Source: Nissolia schottii
Lineage: Eukaryota > Streptophyta > Magnoliopsida > Fabales > Fabaceae
Assembly: GCA_003254905.1 (NCBI GenBank)
Contig: QANU01045485.1
Location: 25,540 to 89,539 of the forward strand
Length of the DNA stretch: 64,000 nucleotides
Reading direction: 5' to 3'
Below, piece by piece: positions 1 through 11,943 of the stretch. Both the position numbers and the translations under genes were made by a program. Positions within the stretch are counted from its first letter, which is position 1. Every line of letters begins with the position of its first letter. Below the pieces are notes generated by a model that did no database searches, was not told the origin of the DNA, and worked only from the letters and a program-made list of their open reading frames with translations.

Positions 1-67
1 TGTTTGTTCTAATCACAGCATGTGAAATATTAACAATTTCATATTGATAGAGAAGAGGAATTTTTAC

Positions 68-91
68 CTGGAATTGGAAGAGCGGGGCCAT
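68..91 (-). CDS. Possible first coding exon of a gene running off the left edge
   Basis: On the minus strand an ATG is followed by seven codons (MAPLFQFQ) and then CAG|GTAAAAA, a good splice donor, after which the sequence is AT-rich like an intron. About 90 bp of purine-rich DNA upstream could be a 5' leader. Only eight residues are visible, so no family can be assigned. It may equally be chance. Confidence 0.2.
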
Positions 92-540
92 TTTCTTTGG
101 TGCCTGCAGAGAAGAGAAATGGAGCAAAAACAGAAGGAGAGGAAGAGTTTCTTTGTCTCCTAGTCTCTGTGTCAGTGCTCACTAGGCAGCCGAGAGCCTA
201 TTTAATTTTTATTCTTAATAGGGAGAATAAAAACTGACCTAGCCCACCTATCATCAGCTAGTCCAAACATATGTACACATTATTTTGGTGAACAATTTAA
301 TCTGGACTAAACACTAATTTATGCATGTCCATAAAATAATTATTATTATAATTATTCCAACATCTAGTTCATAAAGTGAAATTATCTACCTTTTATATAT
401 TAATAAATAAATAAATAGATTAGAAATTTTGTGTTCAAATAAAAAATTAAACTTGGAAAGTTGAATTTCCATATATGATGATAATAAAAAAAGAATCTTG
501 CTGAAGCAACATATTACATATCTAATAAAATGTCTTTTTT

Positions 541-1060
541 TTCTAGTGAGACCTTTCTTAGGGTTTTTAGTGAGACCTTTCTTAGGTTTTTTTCTATTGG
601 TTTTTCTCATAGTTTTTAGTGAAACCTTTCCAACCTTGTTGGGGACTTTTATTTTGGTGGCTTGAAAGTCATTGTAATAGTGATCTTTGTGTGTATTAAT
701 TTTTTGTGGAATAAAATTGACAATATGGCTCATAAAAAAAGGTCAACTTTCTATAATAACTTCAACTTTTAAAAGAACTAGTGCATGAAATTCAATGTTC
801 TTTTAAACTCTTATTACAATGACCTTCAATTCATTTTTTCTAGTGAAACCTTTCTTAGGATTTTTAGTGAGACCTTTTCTAGGTATTTTTTAGTAAAGGT
901 TTTTTTCATTGGTTTTTCTCATAGTTTTTAGCGAAATCTTTCCAACCTTGTTAGGTACTTTTGTTTTGACGGTTTGAAATTGTAATAGTGATCCTTATGT
1001 TTGTTACTTTTTTATGGAATAAAATTGACAATATGACTCATAAAAAAATAGTCAACTTTT
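541..1060. repeat. Imperfect direct duplication, about 215-bp units
   Basis: The stretch at about 541-755 recurs at about 838-1057 in the same orientation with scattered differences. Both copies contain the words GTGAGACCTTTCTTAGG, TTTTTCTCATAGTTTTTAG and GGAATAAAATTGACAATATG. A separate 65-bp piece around 757-822 recurs at 2019-2080. The region has no credible gene and looks like decayed repeat DNA. Confidence 0.6.
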
Positions 1061-1409
1061 TATAATTACTTGGTAACTTATATAGTATGCACCAATAACT
1101 AGTGTAGTTTTAGTGTGCACCCTTTGCATACGGCTAGCTGTAGGTGTACAACCTAAAAAACTTGTTACATCAGGTTTTTTATTTTTCATTTTCATAGTTT
1201 ATAATGGTAAGAAGACCAATTTAACCTCACTTGTAACTTAAATTTTCCTTCTTCACCATGACCCCATTCTCCACACTGCCATGTTACCATGACCCACTAA
1301 CCCATAGTAAATCATGCCAATCCCAGAGGCAATCCCACAAAATATATTTCTTTTTTCAATATTTCAAGCAAGACCTATACCTAGAAGGCAGGGGAGCAAT
1401 AAACACCAA

Positions 1410-1620
1410 CAAAAAGAAAAGAAAAAAGGGAGACACAGACAGAGACAGGGAGAGTGGACCAAGTGTGAGAGAGAGAAAAGAAATTGAGAGAGACAGAAAT
1501 GGAAAGGGAAATCGAGAGAGAGAAAGTAGATCTGGAAGAGAAGGAAAGAAATAGAGAGGGTGGAGTCAAGGGAGTGAGAGAGGAAGGGAAAGGGGGAAGG
1601 AAATAGCGCCACCGCCGGCG
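1410..1620. repeat. Purine-rich GA tract
   Basis: This is a strongly purine-biased stretch on the plus strand, rich in AGAG and GGAG. It is followed at about 1607-1632 by a GC-rich inverted repeat (CCGCCG/CGGCGG arms). Long open frames here on both strands are compositional and low in complexity. No gene is supported. Confidence 0.5.
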
Positions 1621-2221
1621 TGACGGCGGCGCTGGTCACAGATAGAGAGTGTCGGTGCCATAGATCTGAGCTTAATCATGACGAAATCGGCTCTGATTGG
1701 CGGTGGACAGCCTCCACTATCAACGGAGGAAGAGAGGGTGGGTTTTAGGAAGTTGGGAGAGGGTGATTCACGATGTGAGAGAGAAATATTAAAAAGGGCA
1801 AAATTGTAAAAGTGTTTTTTTATAAATATCAAAATATAAATTAATATTATTAGATATTTAAAGACTATCCATACTCCAAATAATAATTGAACTATCATAA
1901 TTATTCTTCAAGTAATATTAGCCACTAGATTCATTTTCTTGTTTTGATCAATGGCTAAAAGATAGTGCATATTCAAAGTTAGTTTTTTCAAGATGTACAC
2001 CAAAAACATAACCTAATAACTTCAGCTTTTAAAAGAACTAGTGCATGAAATTCAATGTTCTTTTAAACTCTTGTTACAACCTTGCCAATACATACACCAC
2101 AGTGACTAAAACTGAACCTTAACAAAGTCCTTATTTTAATACTCATCAATCATCATAGGCAAAGGAAGACAAAGAAATGCAAAATCCAAAGAATAGAAAA
2201 CATCTCCAAGTGCAACTGCAA

Positions 2222-2717
2222 TCAGTACGGCTTCCACCTTAGTGTTCTGTACGTCTTCCCTCCACTGTGTTCATAAACAAAATCAAGCTGAGGGACAATC
2301 TTGTAGAGCACATCATCCACTTTCTTAGAATACCACAGCCTCCATCTCTTCCAGAAAATAAGTGGCATTATGAAGATTCCAAAGCCAAAAGTAAACCCCA
2401 ACTCCGCACTTAAGAAACTCCAATCAATTGAACTTTGAGACTGAGATGGATCAGATGTTGATGGAGGCAACCCTTGCCTTCCATCTCCACTACAAGTTTG
2501 AGTTAGTGGGGGGACCACATAACCCTTCATTGCCTGTAAATGAATCTGCTCCAAATGATTGAATTTGAGTACCAATGGGAATTTTTCCCGCCAAATGGTT
2601 ATAAGAGAGGTTCATGATCGAAAGGAAAGATAAGCTTGCGAGCTCAGTTGGAATTTCTCCCCGCAAAGAATTGATTGACAAGTCTAGGGAATTTCTCCCC
2701 GCAAGAAACACACAACG
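2222..2717 (-). pseudogene. C-terminal fragment of an LRR receptor-like protein
   Basis: The minus strand encodes the end of an extracellular LRR receptor-like protein of the Cf/EIX type. In order there is a last repeat (NSLRGEIPTELASLSFLSI), the closing motif NLSYNHLAGKIPIGTQIQSF and the cap GNEGLCGPP. A spacer follows, then a membrane segment (LGFTFGFGIFIMPLIFW) and a short basic cytoplasmic tail ending KTYRTLRWKPY and a stop. Such proteins normally bind ligands at the plasma membrane and signal through co-receptors. This copy is broken in two ways. One extra C in a six-base run at 2508-2513 shifts the frame right after the cap. Upstream of about 2717 the coding sequence stops abruptly and becomes a dispersed LTR. 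It is a dead fragment. Confidence 0.8.
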
Positions 2718-3197
2718 GATTGAGGTGATTAAGTTTTCAAATAAAGTTAAGATTATAGATCTACAACTTTGTAGTTGAAGTCAAATTGTGATTCAACCTC
2801 CAGCCTAGCGCAAAATCCGTGACAAAGTCAACGTTAAAAATTCCTCAGTAAATCTTTGACCAAATCTTTTTGAACTTGAATTTAAATTTGTATTTTATGG
2901 TCCAAATCTTCTCTTCAAATCTCTTCTTCAAAATTTGCATCTTATCCACCCTCCTTCAAATTTTCATTAATCCTCTTGGCAATTTATTTTTCTGCGATAG
3001 AAAAATAAAAGGGAACAAAAAAAATCTACAAATTGATTTCTAAGATAAAAATTGGTGCCTTAAATTGCATTTTTCTCAATCTCTCACAAAAAGAAGATAA
3101 ATGTGCAAAACACATTAATTAAGCATTAAAGCCACACATTTTTATGATGCAATGTTAGATTATAGAATAATAAAATAGGGTACAAACTCCACCTATC
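2718..3197 (-). mobile_element. Truncated LTR, dispersed family 1
   Basis: This segment matches 63338-63808 over most of its length in the same orientation. Shared words include GATCTACAACTTTGTAGTTGA, TTTGACCAAATCTTTTTGAA and GTGCAAAACA. The outer end at about 3197 reads as TG-type on the minus strand (GATAGGTGGAGTTTG). The inner end is cut and joined to the LRR gene fragment at about 2717. It is probably part of an LTR-retrotransposon LTR. The family is not named. Confidence 0.6.
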
Positions 3198-4498
3198 GGC
3201 ACTCCTATCTTCTCAAATCCTCATCTCTATTGGTTTGTGGTCGGGACGCTTCAATATGCAACTGTGACGCGTCCTAAGATCTCATTTGGAGCTAACAAGT
3301 GTTGCCAATTCATGAAAAATCATTGGCAATTGGTCAAGCGCATTCCTCAAATACTTGGGGATCACCTCGTCTCATGGCCTTGAGTTCTCCCTGGCCACTC
3401 AACTACCTCTTCGAGGCTTTTGTGATTTTGATTGGGTGGTGATGGTTTTGTGTGGCTTAGAGAATGGGAGTTGAATCTAAGCAGATACCTTTTTAAAAAT
3501 CAAACTTTTTTTTTGAAAAGTTATCTCCTAAATTTTTGGGAGATATCTTCTTATAGTCTGGTAGACAAGTTTTTTGAAAATGTTCTTTTTCTTAAACGAA
3601 AAACAAAATTTCTTTTGAAGGAAGGAAAATGTAAACAGTGAAGGGAAGAGACAATCACACCCAAAATTTATACTAGTTCGATTCCTAAGAGTTAGGAATC
3701 TACGTCCAGCTCTTCAGACACTCAAATCAGTTTTCTTTCAAAAACTTTCCAATACAAACACCAATTTCAAAAACAAAAATCTCAAACGATCCAGATGAGA
3801 AAACACACTCTCAAGAACAAATAAAACACAAGTGGCTCTTCAAGAAATGCTCTCTATACTCAGCCTTTTTCACCCTCAAAGTCTCTCAAGCAATAGAGCT
3901 TTTCTCACAAAGAAACAAATTTTGAATAAAGAGATTATATAAAGAATTTCAGATTGAACCTTGAGAGGAGAAAAAAGAATAAAATAATGGCTTTAAGTTG
4001 TAAGTATAATAGCAGGCTTTTTGGCTCTTTTCTTTTTTCTGCCTTGATGGGTCACATCATTCCCCTTTTTATGCTTTGAAAATTCAAACCATTCGAATTT
4101 TGAATTTCAGAACGTTTGCAGGTGAGCTGAGCTGTCTTCTTCTCATTGGCTCGTACATGTCCTTTTGTACCAAGAGAAATCATTTTATCCTTTGTGTAAA
4201 ATTCCCTTTTTAATGTTGACAACTGCATGTCCTTTTCGGTTTTCAATCTTCCTTCTCTGAGTATAGCAACAGAAATATTTATATGTATATTTCTACACAT
4301 TACCAAATGCTCCAGCAAAGTACTTTTTATTTCAAAATTATTTCCCTCTCCTTTTTGAAAAATTCTGAAGCCTTAGTATTGTCCTTTCTTCATGAAAGCT
4401 TCCTGACACCTTTTTCTCCAATAAGTTTTCTTTTCATAGGCTTCATGCCTTGCTCTTTCATATTATTTTATTTCTTTCTTTGCTTTTTGGTCTGGCGC
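3198..4498. other. Gene-free AT-rich stretch
   Basis: No coding region is supported. About 3650-3960 resembles a reverse-oriented retroelement leader (short TC/AC-rich motifs, CGATTCCTAAGAGTTAGG), but there are no clear ends. The open frames of 60-90 codons here show no recognisable domain. Confidence 0.4.
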
Positions 4499-5860
4499 TG
4501 ATAAGTATCATATTTTGGTATTCCTATAAGCTTAGATGACACTTATATGAATTGTTTTAGATGAAATTATAAGCCAATATCCCTAACTTTGTATGGTTTT
4601 ATTAAGTTTTGAGGAATGGATACATATATGTATAAATCGACGCAGTTCTTGCAAAATCCCATATAGGTAAGACGCATAAAAAGGATGGCGATGCGGGAAA
4701 AGTATAAGGATCAAAGATAGAGATCAAGAAAGCTACAGAATAAATCTCAAGGGCGCACACTAGGCTTACACGCCAGACGTCCTCGCCTAACCTTCTGGAA
4801 CGCAGCTGCCAGCAATCTCACCAACCACGCCTGACGCGTTCACTAACCGCGCCTAGCGCACGCCCAACGTGTCTGGCGGCTGAAGTTTTGCCTATAAATA
4901 GGAAGACACCCCTGCAGCTCAAAACACAATTTTCCATTCATCCCTGCTACATTACACACTCCATACTCGGGTTAGGGTTAGGGTTAGGAAGAAAGGATTA
5001 GGAGTTTAGAGAATCCCTTAGGGGAAGTGCCGGAGAAATTTCCAAAGGTTGTTAATCGTGGTGGAAGTATGGAAACAAACCACCATCCTTCTTCAACCTA
5101 CTGTTCTCTCTAAAGTCCTTGTAAGCTTGTAACCTATCCATGTCCATGGATAGTTAACTTTCTTTTGTTGGGATTTGATGCGTTGTATTTCTTTGATGTA
5201 TCCCTCTTGACTTTTGCTATATGAATCTATGATGTTTTATGGTTTTAATGAATTGGTCTTGTACTTAATGCTAGCTGTGGTTTAGTTTGTTAAATCTTGA
5301 TTTGAAACTTAATTGTATGAGTGAAAGCTATACTATTGAGTTATATCCTAGTTAAGGTTTTGATCTTGCTATTCTAAGCTTATGATATGCTTAAATGTTT
5401 GTGAACGGAAGTTACAATTATTAAAGTCTGAACTAGGTCAATTCATCTAATTCTTAGTTGCCGTAATTGGAATAAAGGATTAGTCGCGTTAAACATCCGA
5501 ATTAATGTTGAATTGCTTTATTAGTTTGTGTAAGAAATTGACAAAATAATTAAAGGAAGTCAAGTGATCTTAACATGCTTGAAAAATATGATTAAATTAA
5601 GAACTGGTGACGATAAAATCAAGAACTCATAGATCATATTTGCTAAGTTATTGATTACATTAAAGTAAGTATTACAAATTAAATCCCAACACCTTTCTTT
5701 ACTAGCCAGACTCAAGTTAATTTATAATTTACACTTTGTACTTGTAGTTTACTTCTTTGTTAAAACCCTAAACAAAATCACCATCCATTATTGCTTAAAT
5801 TAACACAACTCAAAGACTGTTGTTTTAAAGCATCAATCCCAGAGGACGACAACCTTCTCA
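4499..5860 (+). mobile_element. Probable Athila/gypsy-type LTR remnant
   Basis: The stretch begins TGATAAGTATCATATTTTGG, a typical LTR start. It carries a promoter-like TATA box (CCTATAAATAGG, about 4891-4902) followed by telomere-like GGTTAGG repeats at about 4970-4988. It ends near the phrase ATCCCAGAGGACGACAACC, which resembles the primer-site neighbourhood of plant Athila-type Ty3/gypsy elements. No partner LTR or polyprotein is present in the window, so it is a solo or truncated LTR. The exact right end is uncertain. Confidence 0.4.
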
Positions 5861-6680
5861 TTGTACTGTAATTGAATCCCTCAAGGATTTGAAAGCAAAC
5901 ACAGTAGATGGAAAATAATAACTAGAAAGTGCAAAGAAAGCAGAAATAAGCTTCCAATAGGCACCTCAGTAGCTTTGTAAAAGACAATATATTTTCTTCT
6001 CAACACGTTTCTTTTTATTTTATTTACCAAAATCGTCAGCTTGTGCGTATGCTGCCTCTCTGCTACATGTTGCTTTTATTTCTTTCTCCCAAGTCTGACG
6101 CCTATTTGCTGATGCTTCGTGTTTCTTTCTTTTCAATCATAGCATATATAAATATATATTTAATAAACTTTGCTCTTTCTCTTTGCTTTTCCCATGCTCC
6201 CTAGCCGCACATTTGGCTTGCTTCCTGCACCCCTAATGTCACGTCCATTTCTTTCCTTTTTATTATAAAAATCTGTTTCTTGCCACCACTAATAAAACTT
6301 CTCTTCCCCATGCTTTCTATCTGGTCATGTCATGCCCTTTCTTTATCTTTCTTTTGCCTTCCCACGGTTTCCTATGCCTGCAGCACCAGCTTTTTCTTTT
6401 CTTGTATTAAATAATAATTTCCCTTTGCCTTTCTTTTCCAGCCTTGTTACTTGGGCTGCTTCAGTTTCGAACCAATACTTCCAAATAATGATGGGCCAAG
6501 CCTCTTTGGGCTGCAGCTGCTTCTTATTCCAATTTCTTGGGGCGTAGGTGGAGAAAAAAAATTTCTTTCTATTGTTTCAATAACCAGGGCCATTAATCAA
6601 GTTGTTTGACCAAAAATTAATTAAGCCTGAAACACTAACACACTCATTAAAAATATTTACACAATGTTTGTCATCATTAA
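5861..6680. other. Gene-free stretch, no feature recognised
   Basis: This is C/T-rich and AT-rich sequence with short chance reading frames. I see no domain, RNA gene or clean repeat end here. Confidence 0.4.
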
Positions 6681-7140
6681 ATTTATTTATGCAAATTGAA
6701 TCAACAGGTGGTACGTAGATCTTGATGATCGTTATTCCACCTCTGGGTGTTGCATCCTCTTAGGCCTCAGCCTCATCTCAAGGGGGCATGCTTAGTGAAG
6801 AAAAAGTCACCAAGTCTCAAGTGCATCTTTAGCCATCAAGAGTTGCAGCATGCAAGAACAAGTTGAGAGCTTCAGCAAGCAAAAGCATGCTGCAAACCCA
6901 GGCTCAAACTCAGGGGCATGTTGAAGAATAAGCCATGCTGACAAGTCTGTTAGGAGCGCCACACTGGAAAGTCAGTTAGCAAGGGGGTTTAGAAGGATCT
7001 AAGTTAGTCCAAGTCAGGTTCATTGAACCCGGACATATTCATAATGTATCTGCCCTAGTATAAATAGTTGCAGCCTTGTAATATTCATTATTTGATTCCA
7101 TATACAAAACTAGAGTCATTATATTTCACTAGAAACTCTC
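6680..7140 (+). mobile_element. Copia-like 3' end with partial LTR
   Basis: A purine-rich tract (CTCAGGGGCA) directly precedes TGTTGAAGAATAAGCC at about 6920. This is the usual layout of polypurine tract plus TGTTGAAG-type Copia LTR. A TATA-like box (GTATAAATAG) follows at about 7059. Upstream sequence (6730-6900) resembles a decayed 3' internal region with no open frame. The right end is not defined. Confidence 0.35.
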
Positions 7141-7441
7141 TCGCACTCACGATGGTGGTGGTGCGATGTGGTGAGGAGGGTTAGTGTGGTAGTGCGGTGG
7201 CTATAAGTTGACGACAAATTAATGATACAAGCTAGTGGCAATCAAAAGATAATTTGACGTGAGAAGAGGGATGTAGTAGTCTTTCTATTGTTATTGAATA
7301 AAAATTAAAAAAAGAAGAAAGTTGTTGCAACAGGTCATTGTAGGGAATGTGTCAAAAGTAAGGGGACACATTGTAAAAGCGATCTTTCATATGGTAAATA
7401 AGACTGATGCCACATCCACACAGGAGATAACAAACAAAAAT

Positions 7442-7660
7442 GTTACATTGCACCTAATTTTATACACTCATATATACACCATTAATAATACACAAACTTT
7501 ATTCTCATAGTACAAACATTACAAACTTATAGATGATAATAGATGATATTCTCAATTATATTTAATTAAGTGCACAAACATTATAAGTATTAAAACGCAA
7601 ACTTTATGTATATAAGTATAGGGTGTATGTATGGTGTATATTTTTTTGTGTACGTGTAAC
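7442..7660. mobile_element. MITE-like element, family M, copy 1
   Basis: This is one of four copies of a roughly 200-220 bp element; the others are at 9513-9722, 13228-13437 and 55810-56007. All share the words GCACAAACTTTATTCTCAT, TTAATTAAGTGCACAAACAT and GGTGTATGTAT or their reverse complements. The ends carry short inverted repeats approximating TACAYGTACACC. This copy lies just downstream of the minus-strand dioxygenase. Confidence 0.65.
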
Positions 7661-7732
7661 AGGATTCGATAACAAAAACATGACACCATTAACGACAAAT
7701 ACATATAACCAACTCAAACTTCCAACATGCAT

Positions 7733-7736
<4 letters not shown>

Positions 7737-7769
<33 letters not shown>
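7737..7769. repeat. (TA)n microsatellite
   Basis: This is an uninterrupted AT dinucleotide run in the 3' flank of the minus-strand dioxygenase gene, about 50 bp after its stop codon. Confidence 0.9.
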
Positions 7770-7773
<4 letters not shown>

Positions 7774-7821
7774 ATTGAGACATATGACGAAAATAGATGA
7801 CATCTCATCGCAACACGTGTC

Positions 7822-10483
7822 TCAGATACCACAATATGCCTTAATCCGAGAGGTAGATTTAAGGGCCTCTTCAGTGAGAAAGAAACGGAGGTATCCATAA
7901 TGGTCAAATGGTTTATACCGTAGAGGGTGTTGCTCATCAACTAGTTCTTCCTGTGGTTCCATTATTTTACCAACATATGAAAGTAGCCCCATGGAATATC
8001 TGTCTATCTTTGAGTTTATGAAGACTCTGTGTTCACACGCGGGTATCCTGTCATTACTCCAGACCTGGGCCATGAAGTTTTTAAGTTATGATAAACTAAA
8101 CATGAGATGGATGCATGAGAAGAGAGCATAACTTATTTGGATGAAGAAGAGGGGCACGAAATTTAAAAGTTGAAAAATATATATTTACCCTTGTTTAGTA
8201 CGAAATGGTCGAAAATAAAACGAATCTTATTTTCATAGCAATTTCTATGGTGTCGAGTAAAAATTTTTTTAATAAAATATTCGTGTAAAAATGTATTATA
8301 AACTCAAATAACTGTTAAATTTCTTAATTTTTTTTAAGTTGTTTTTTTTATGATTTGACTAGTATAAATTTTGTCAAAATTACATAAAATATGAAATCAT
8401 GACAATGTTCGATAAATTTAATTTTTAAAAATGTTAAAATAGGACAATATTAATAGGAAGGGATAAATATCTCACGGGTCACCACAAAACTCACGTATTT
8501 TCACATTAGTTCTCTGACTTAGTTTTCATGACAATACTTTTTAGCCTCTAGAGACTGGCTCAGCTGTTATCAAAGACTAATTTAATGTGACAAATTAATA
8601 AAAACATGCTAACATAATAATGATAATAAATCGAATGATTAATTTAATATAAAACTTATAATTTTAAAAATTAAAATGTCAACTTTTAAATTTTAAGAAT
8701 TAAAGTAATTTAGACTTTGAAATATTTCAGGAACCTAAATAAGTATTAGCTCCAATGAAATTCCATTCTAACATGAGTATTCAATAAGATTGAACAAAGA
8801 TAATGACTCACCATCATAGCATCACCGCCCATAACCATATATAAAGAGGGTGAAGCACCCACCTCAAACCACTTCCCATCTTTCTGTTTGACTCCCAAAC
8901 CTTCTACCTTCTGATTCAATATGGTTAGGAAGGCTGTGTCGGAATGAGGACCCACTCCTAGGTTGCTCTCACCCATTTGGGGTGTTCTGTACTTGTAACC
9001 TCGGAGAACATAGTCGGTTGATTCCAGGAAAGACTCCAATATCTTGTTATCCAGTCTGTAGCTCTCAAACAACAGTCTCTTCACAATATGGTCCAGCTCT
9101 AGCAATTGCTTTGCGTACGAATTGACACTTTCACTACCCAGAAAGCCAAAGTCACAACACAAGTATATGTTGAGTCAATGTAAACAAATTAAGAATGAAA
9201 AATTGAAGGGTAAATTAAATTACATTTGCCTCTTTCTATTTGTGTAAATTAAACTCACAACCCTAAATAGTAACATGATTAGATGACATTCAACCCCTCT
9301 CCCTCTTTCTTACACAACTTCACAGCTCCGTTGGTCCTCTCTTGCACGCAAGAAAGGGTTAGATGAGGTATGATGAAAAAAAAAAAAACATTTTAACACG
9401 TAGCGTCTAACTCTGTTATTATTAAGAAAAGTCAATGTATTGAAAAAAAAAAGTCACTGAAATTTCACTAAACTCTAGTTAAGGATAGTTCACCCAATTA
9501 AACTAACAAAAATGCTACATGTACACTTAATTTTATACACCCATAAATACATTATTAATAATGCACAAACTTTATTCTCATAAGTGCACCAACATTACAA
9601 ACTTATATATGATATTCTCAATTATACTTAATTAAGTGCACAAACATTACAAGCATTAAAACACAAACTTTATGTTTATAAGTATAGGGTGTATGTATGA
9701 TGTATATTTTTTGGTGTACGTAGGGCTCTTAAACTAATTAGTGTTAAGGATAGGGCTGTTAAAACGGACCGGCCCACCCATTTATGGTCCGCCTGTTTAG
9801 GTCCGCAGGCCGACACGGGCCGGGTAAACAATATGCATATTTTTAGGGACCGGCTCGTTTATGGTCAGTCCGCAGGCCTAAACGGGTCAGCCGCTAACCC
9901 GTTTATTTTTTTTCAAATAAAAAAATTCAAAAAAAATAAAAAAAATTCAAAAAAATATTTAAAAAAATTTCACGGGCTCAGGGGCCGATCCGCGGACTAA
10001 ATAGGCCGGGCCTAAACGGGCCGGTCCAATTTTTTTTTTCAATTTTCGCAGGCTTATGTTTTTGCATGTAAAGTCCGGATATGGGAAACAATTATATGCT
10101 TGTAATTACCAGAAAGGATCGTTTCCTTCGGGCCACATGACGTGTGTGTACTTTTGACAATCCTCTCTACTCAGCGGGTTCACGATTCCCGCAGATTCAT
10201 ACAAGGGAATCCCCGATCGTTGGCCAGAGTAGCTAAATATAGGCTTTTCGGTGGTGTTCCTCTTTTTAGTCGCTATTGGGAGGTCAAATAGTTTCTCCAT
10301 AGCAGAGTAAGCAGAGCTGTAAGCCTCTGAATCGACCTTATCAAAGAGTGCAAGGAAGCCGCCGTGTTCCTCAAGTGCGCCGCGCACAACTTCACGTGCT
10401 GAAACCCACGCGTCACTGCCGGGCTTCAGATTCTCGTTGGTGAAATCTATGACTGGCAGCTGAGACGGCGTTTGGGATCCCAT
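7822..10483 (-). CDS. AOP1-like 2-oxoglutarate/Fe(II)-dependent dioxygenase (gene A)
   Basis: Three exons on the minus strand (10483-10110, 9133-8812, 8064-7822) join in phase through GT-AG introns into a 312-residue protein. That is the usual length for AOP1-type members of the DOXC class. An N-terminal DIOX_N-like part begins SQLPVIDFTNENLKPG. The double-stranded beta-helix core carries the iron ligands His188 and Asp190 (GPHSDTAF) and His244 (CEHRV), and the 2-oxoglutarate-binding pair Arg254 and Ser256 (RYSMGLL). All catalytic residues are present, so the enzyme is probably active and cytosolic; its substrate cannot be read from sequence. The ATG at 10483 was chosen because the plus-strand gene starts at the equivalent position; an upstream in-frame ATG at 10540 is less likely. 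Intron 1 carries two small transposons. Its neighbour of the same family is at 24279-28789. Confidence 0.88.
9513..9722. mobile_element. MITE-like element, family M, copy 2
   Basis: This copy lies in intron 1 of dioxygenase gene A, in the same orientation as copy 1 (7442-7660), and is about 90% alike by eye. It begins GCTACATGTACAC and ends GGTGTACGTAG, giving near-inverted ends. Confidence 0.65.
9751..10030. mobile_element. hAT-like nonautonomous element
   Basis: A GC-rich island in intron 1 of gene A starts AGGGCTGTTAAAACGGACC and ends with the near reverse complement AAACGGGCCGGTCC. The internal part repeats GGCCGGG-type words and poly-A/T. The CAGGGCTG/TAGGGCTG-like terminus resembles plant hAT elements. 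No clean 8-bp target duplication was found by eye. Confidence 0.4.
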
Positions 10484-10560
10484 GATCCTTTTGAGCTCTT
10501 GGCTCCCCTTACCAAAGACTTTTGTATGCGCTACGCTCAATTGATTCGTTGATGTAACTA

Positions 10561-10870
10561 GGTCATTTTATTGTCATGAAATTCAATTATTTTGCTATAT
10601 AAAACAATGATCTTGTTCCAAAAGATGATGTGCCAAAAGAGAGCGGCCCTTTTCAATTATTTGCTATAAAACAATGATCTTGTTCCAAGAGATGATGTAC
10701 CAAAAGAAAGCTCATCCTTGGAGAATTATTTGAGCATTATCAATCTATCCAAAAAAAAGTGGTCCTAGCTAGGTGTTGATTAATTTGACCTGTCATAGCA
10801 GTAGGGGATCAAATTTGTCTCTTGTAACTCAAATATTAACAATCTCATAAACCCGGGACCAGAAAATGAT
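10561..10870. repeat. Promoter-proximal segment of gene A, duplicated at 12937-13203
   Basis: The 5' flank of dioxygenase gene A is repeated about 2.4 kb farther upstream in the same orientation. Shared words include GAAATTCAATTATT, GATCTTGTTCCAAAAGATGA, GGAGAATTATTTGAGCATTA and GGGATCAAATTTGTCTC. Within this copy the sequence TTGCTATAWAAAACAATGATC is itself repeated twice. A TATA-like TATATAG on the minus strand (about 10595-10601) lies about 110 bp before the ATG and could be the gene's TATA box. Confidence 0.7.
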
Positions 10871-10947
10871 ATATATATATATATATATATATTAATAGTC
10901 AAGAATCAATCATTTCGATCACATATTACCACTCATCTCATCAAAGT

Positions 10948-10984
<37 letters not shown>
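10869..10984. repeat. (AT)n microsatellites
   Basis: Two AT dinucleotide runs (about 10869-10891 and 10950-10982) flank a short unique stretch. The second abuts the left end of the Mutator-like element, so that element inserted into a TA repeat. Confidence 0.85.
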
Positions 10985-10987
<3 letters not shown>

Positions 10988-11943
10988 GTTAAATAAGTTT
11001 TTAGTCCTTATAATATTATCAAAAATTGTGTTTGGTTCCTCACAAATTTTTTGTTTGGATTGAGTCCCTGTAAAAAAAATTTGTTCATTTTTAGTCCCTA
11101 ACGTCAGTTTAAGTTGGACGGCGCTGACGTGACCGTTAACTTCGTCACATAGTATAACCCAAATTTTCAACTGAAACCCAACCCACCCATAATCCAACCT
11201 AGAACCTGATTTCAATTTCAATATATTTTTTTAAAAAAACNCCGCTGAAGCCGTCACCACCACTCCTTCTCTGCACTTCCCCTCTTCTCTTCCCTTCCCC
11301 CACCTTGCCATGACGACGTCCCCATCATCGGTGGCTGGACCTGCAGCATTGTGCTGGCACCCGCCGGCAGCATGGTCGTACAGAGCAGTGGTGGAAGCAT
11401 TGCTCTGCTGCACCTGGCCACCCATGTGGCATTGCGACCATCTTTGGGGTGCCAATTTTCACGATCTGTAAACACACGCTTTGCACAAACAACAAAACCA
11501 TCACAATCGTCATCACAACAACAGCAAAAATTAAATTCCAATCGTAGCAGAGAAAGTAGCAAGGAAAATCTAATGATCTTGAAAATAACCAATAATCAAT
11601 AATAAAATAATAAAACGAAATTAGTGGTACTTACGATCAGGGGAGAATTGGGATCCGAAGAAGAACATGAAAGTGGGGAGTGGAATGACGGAATCCAAAA
11701 TCAGCGGAACCAAAAATCCGAGTGAAATAGAGTTTGTTTGAGGAATTGAAAGAGAAGAGAATGCCAGGTGGCACGCCACGTGGCGAAGTTAACGGCTATG
11801 TCAGTGCCGTCTAATCCAAACTGACAGTAGGGATTAAAAATGAATAAAAATTTTTTTACAGAGACTCAATCCAAACAAAAAAATTTTTTGACGTTTCAGA
11901 CACAAAATTTTTGATATTGCAGGGACTAAACTTATTTAACCCT
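10985..11943. mobile_element. Nonautonomous Mutator-like element with long terminal inverted repeats
   Basis: The left arm (10985-11147, beginning AGAGTTAAATAAGTTTTTAG) is the approximate reverse complement of the right arm (about 11777-11943, ending ACTTATTTAACCCT). The arms are about 165 bp. Both contain TTTGTTTGGATTGAGTC and the GTTAACTTCG word. Immediately outside are ATATATAAA and ATATATAAT, an 8/9 match to a 9-bp target duplication of the Mutator type, although both lie in TA repeat. The interior (11230-11650) has short frames on both strands without a recognisable domain and no transposase. One N lies at 11241. Confidence 0.75.

Noticed and set aside
1258-1639. Overlapping frames on both strands in the GA-rich tract
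   Set aside because: Low-complexity Arg/Glu or Ser/Phe/Leu translations follow from the purine bias. There is no domain or splice structure.
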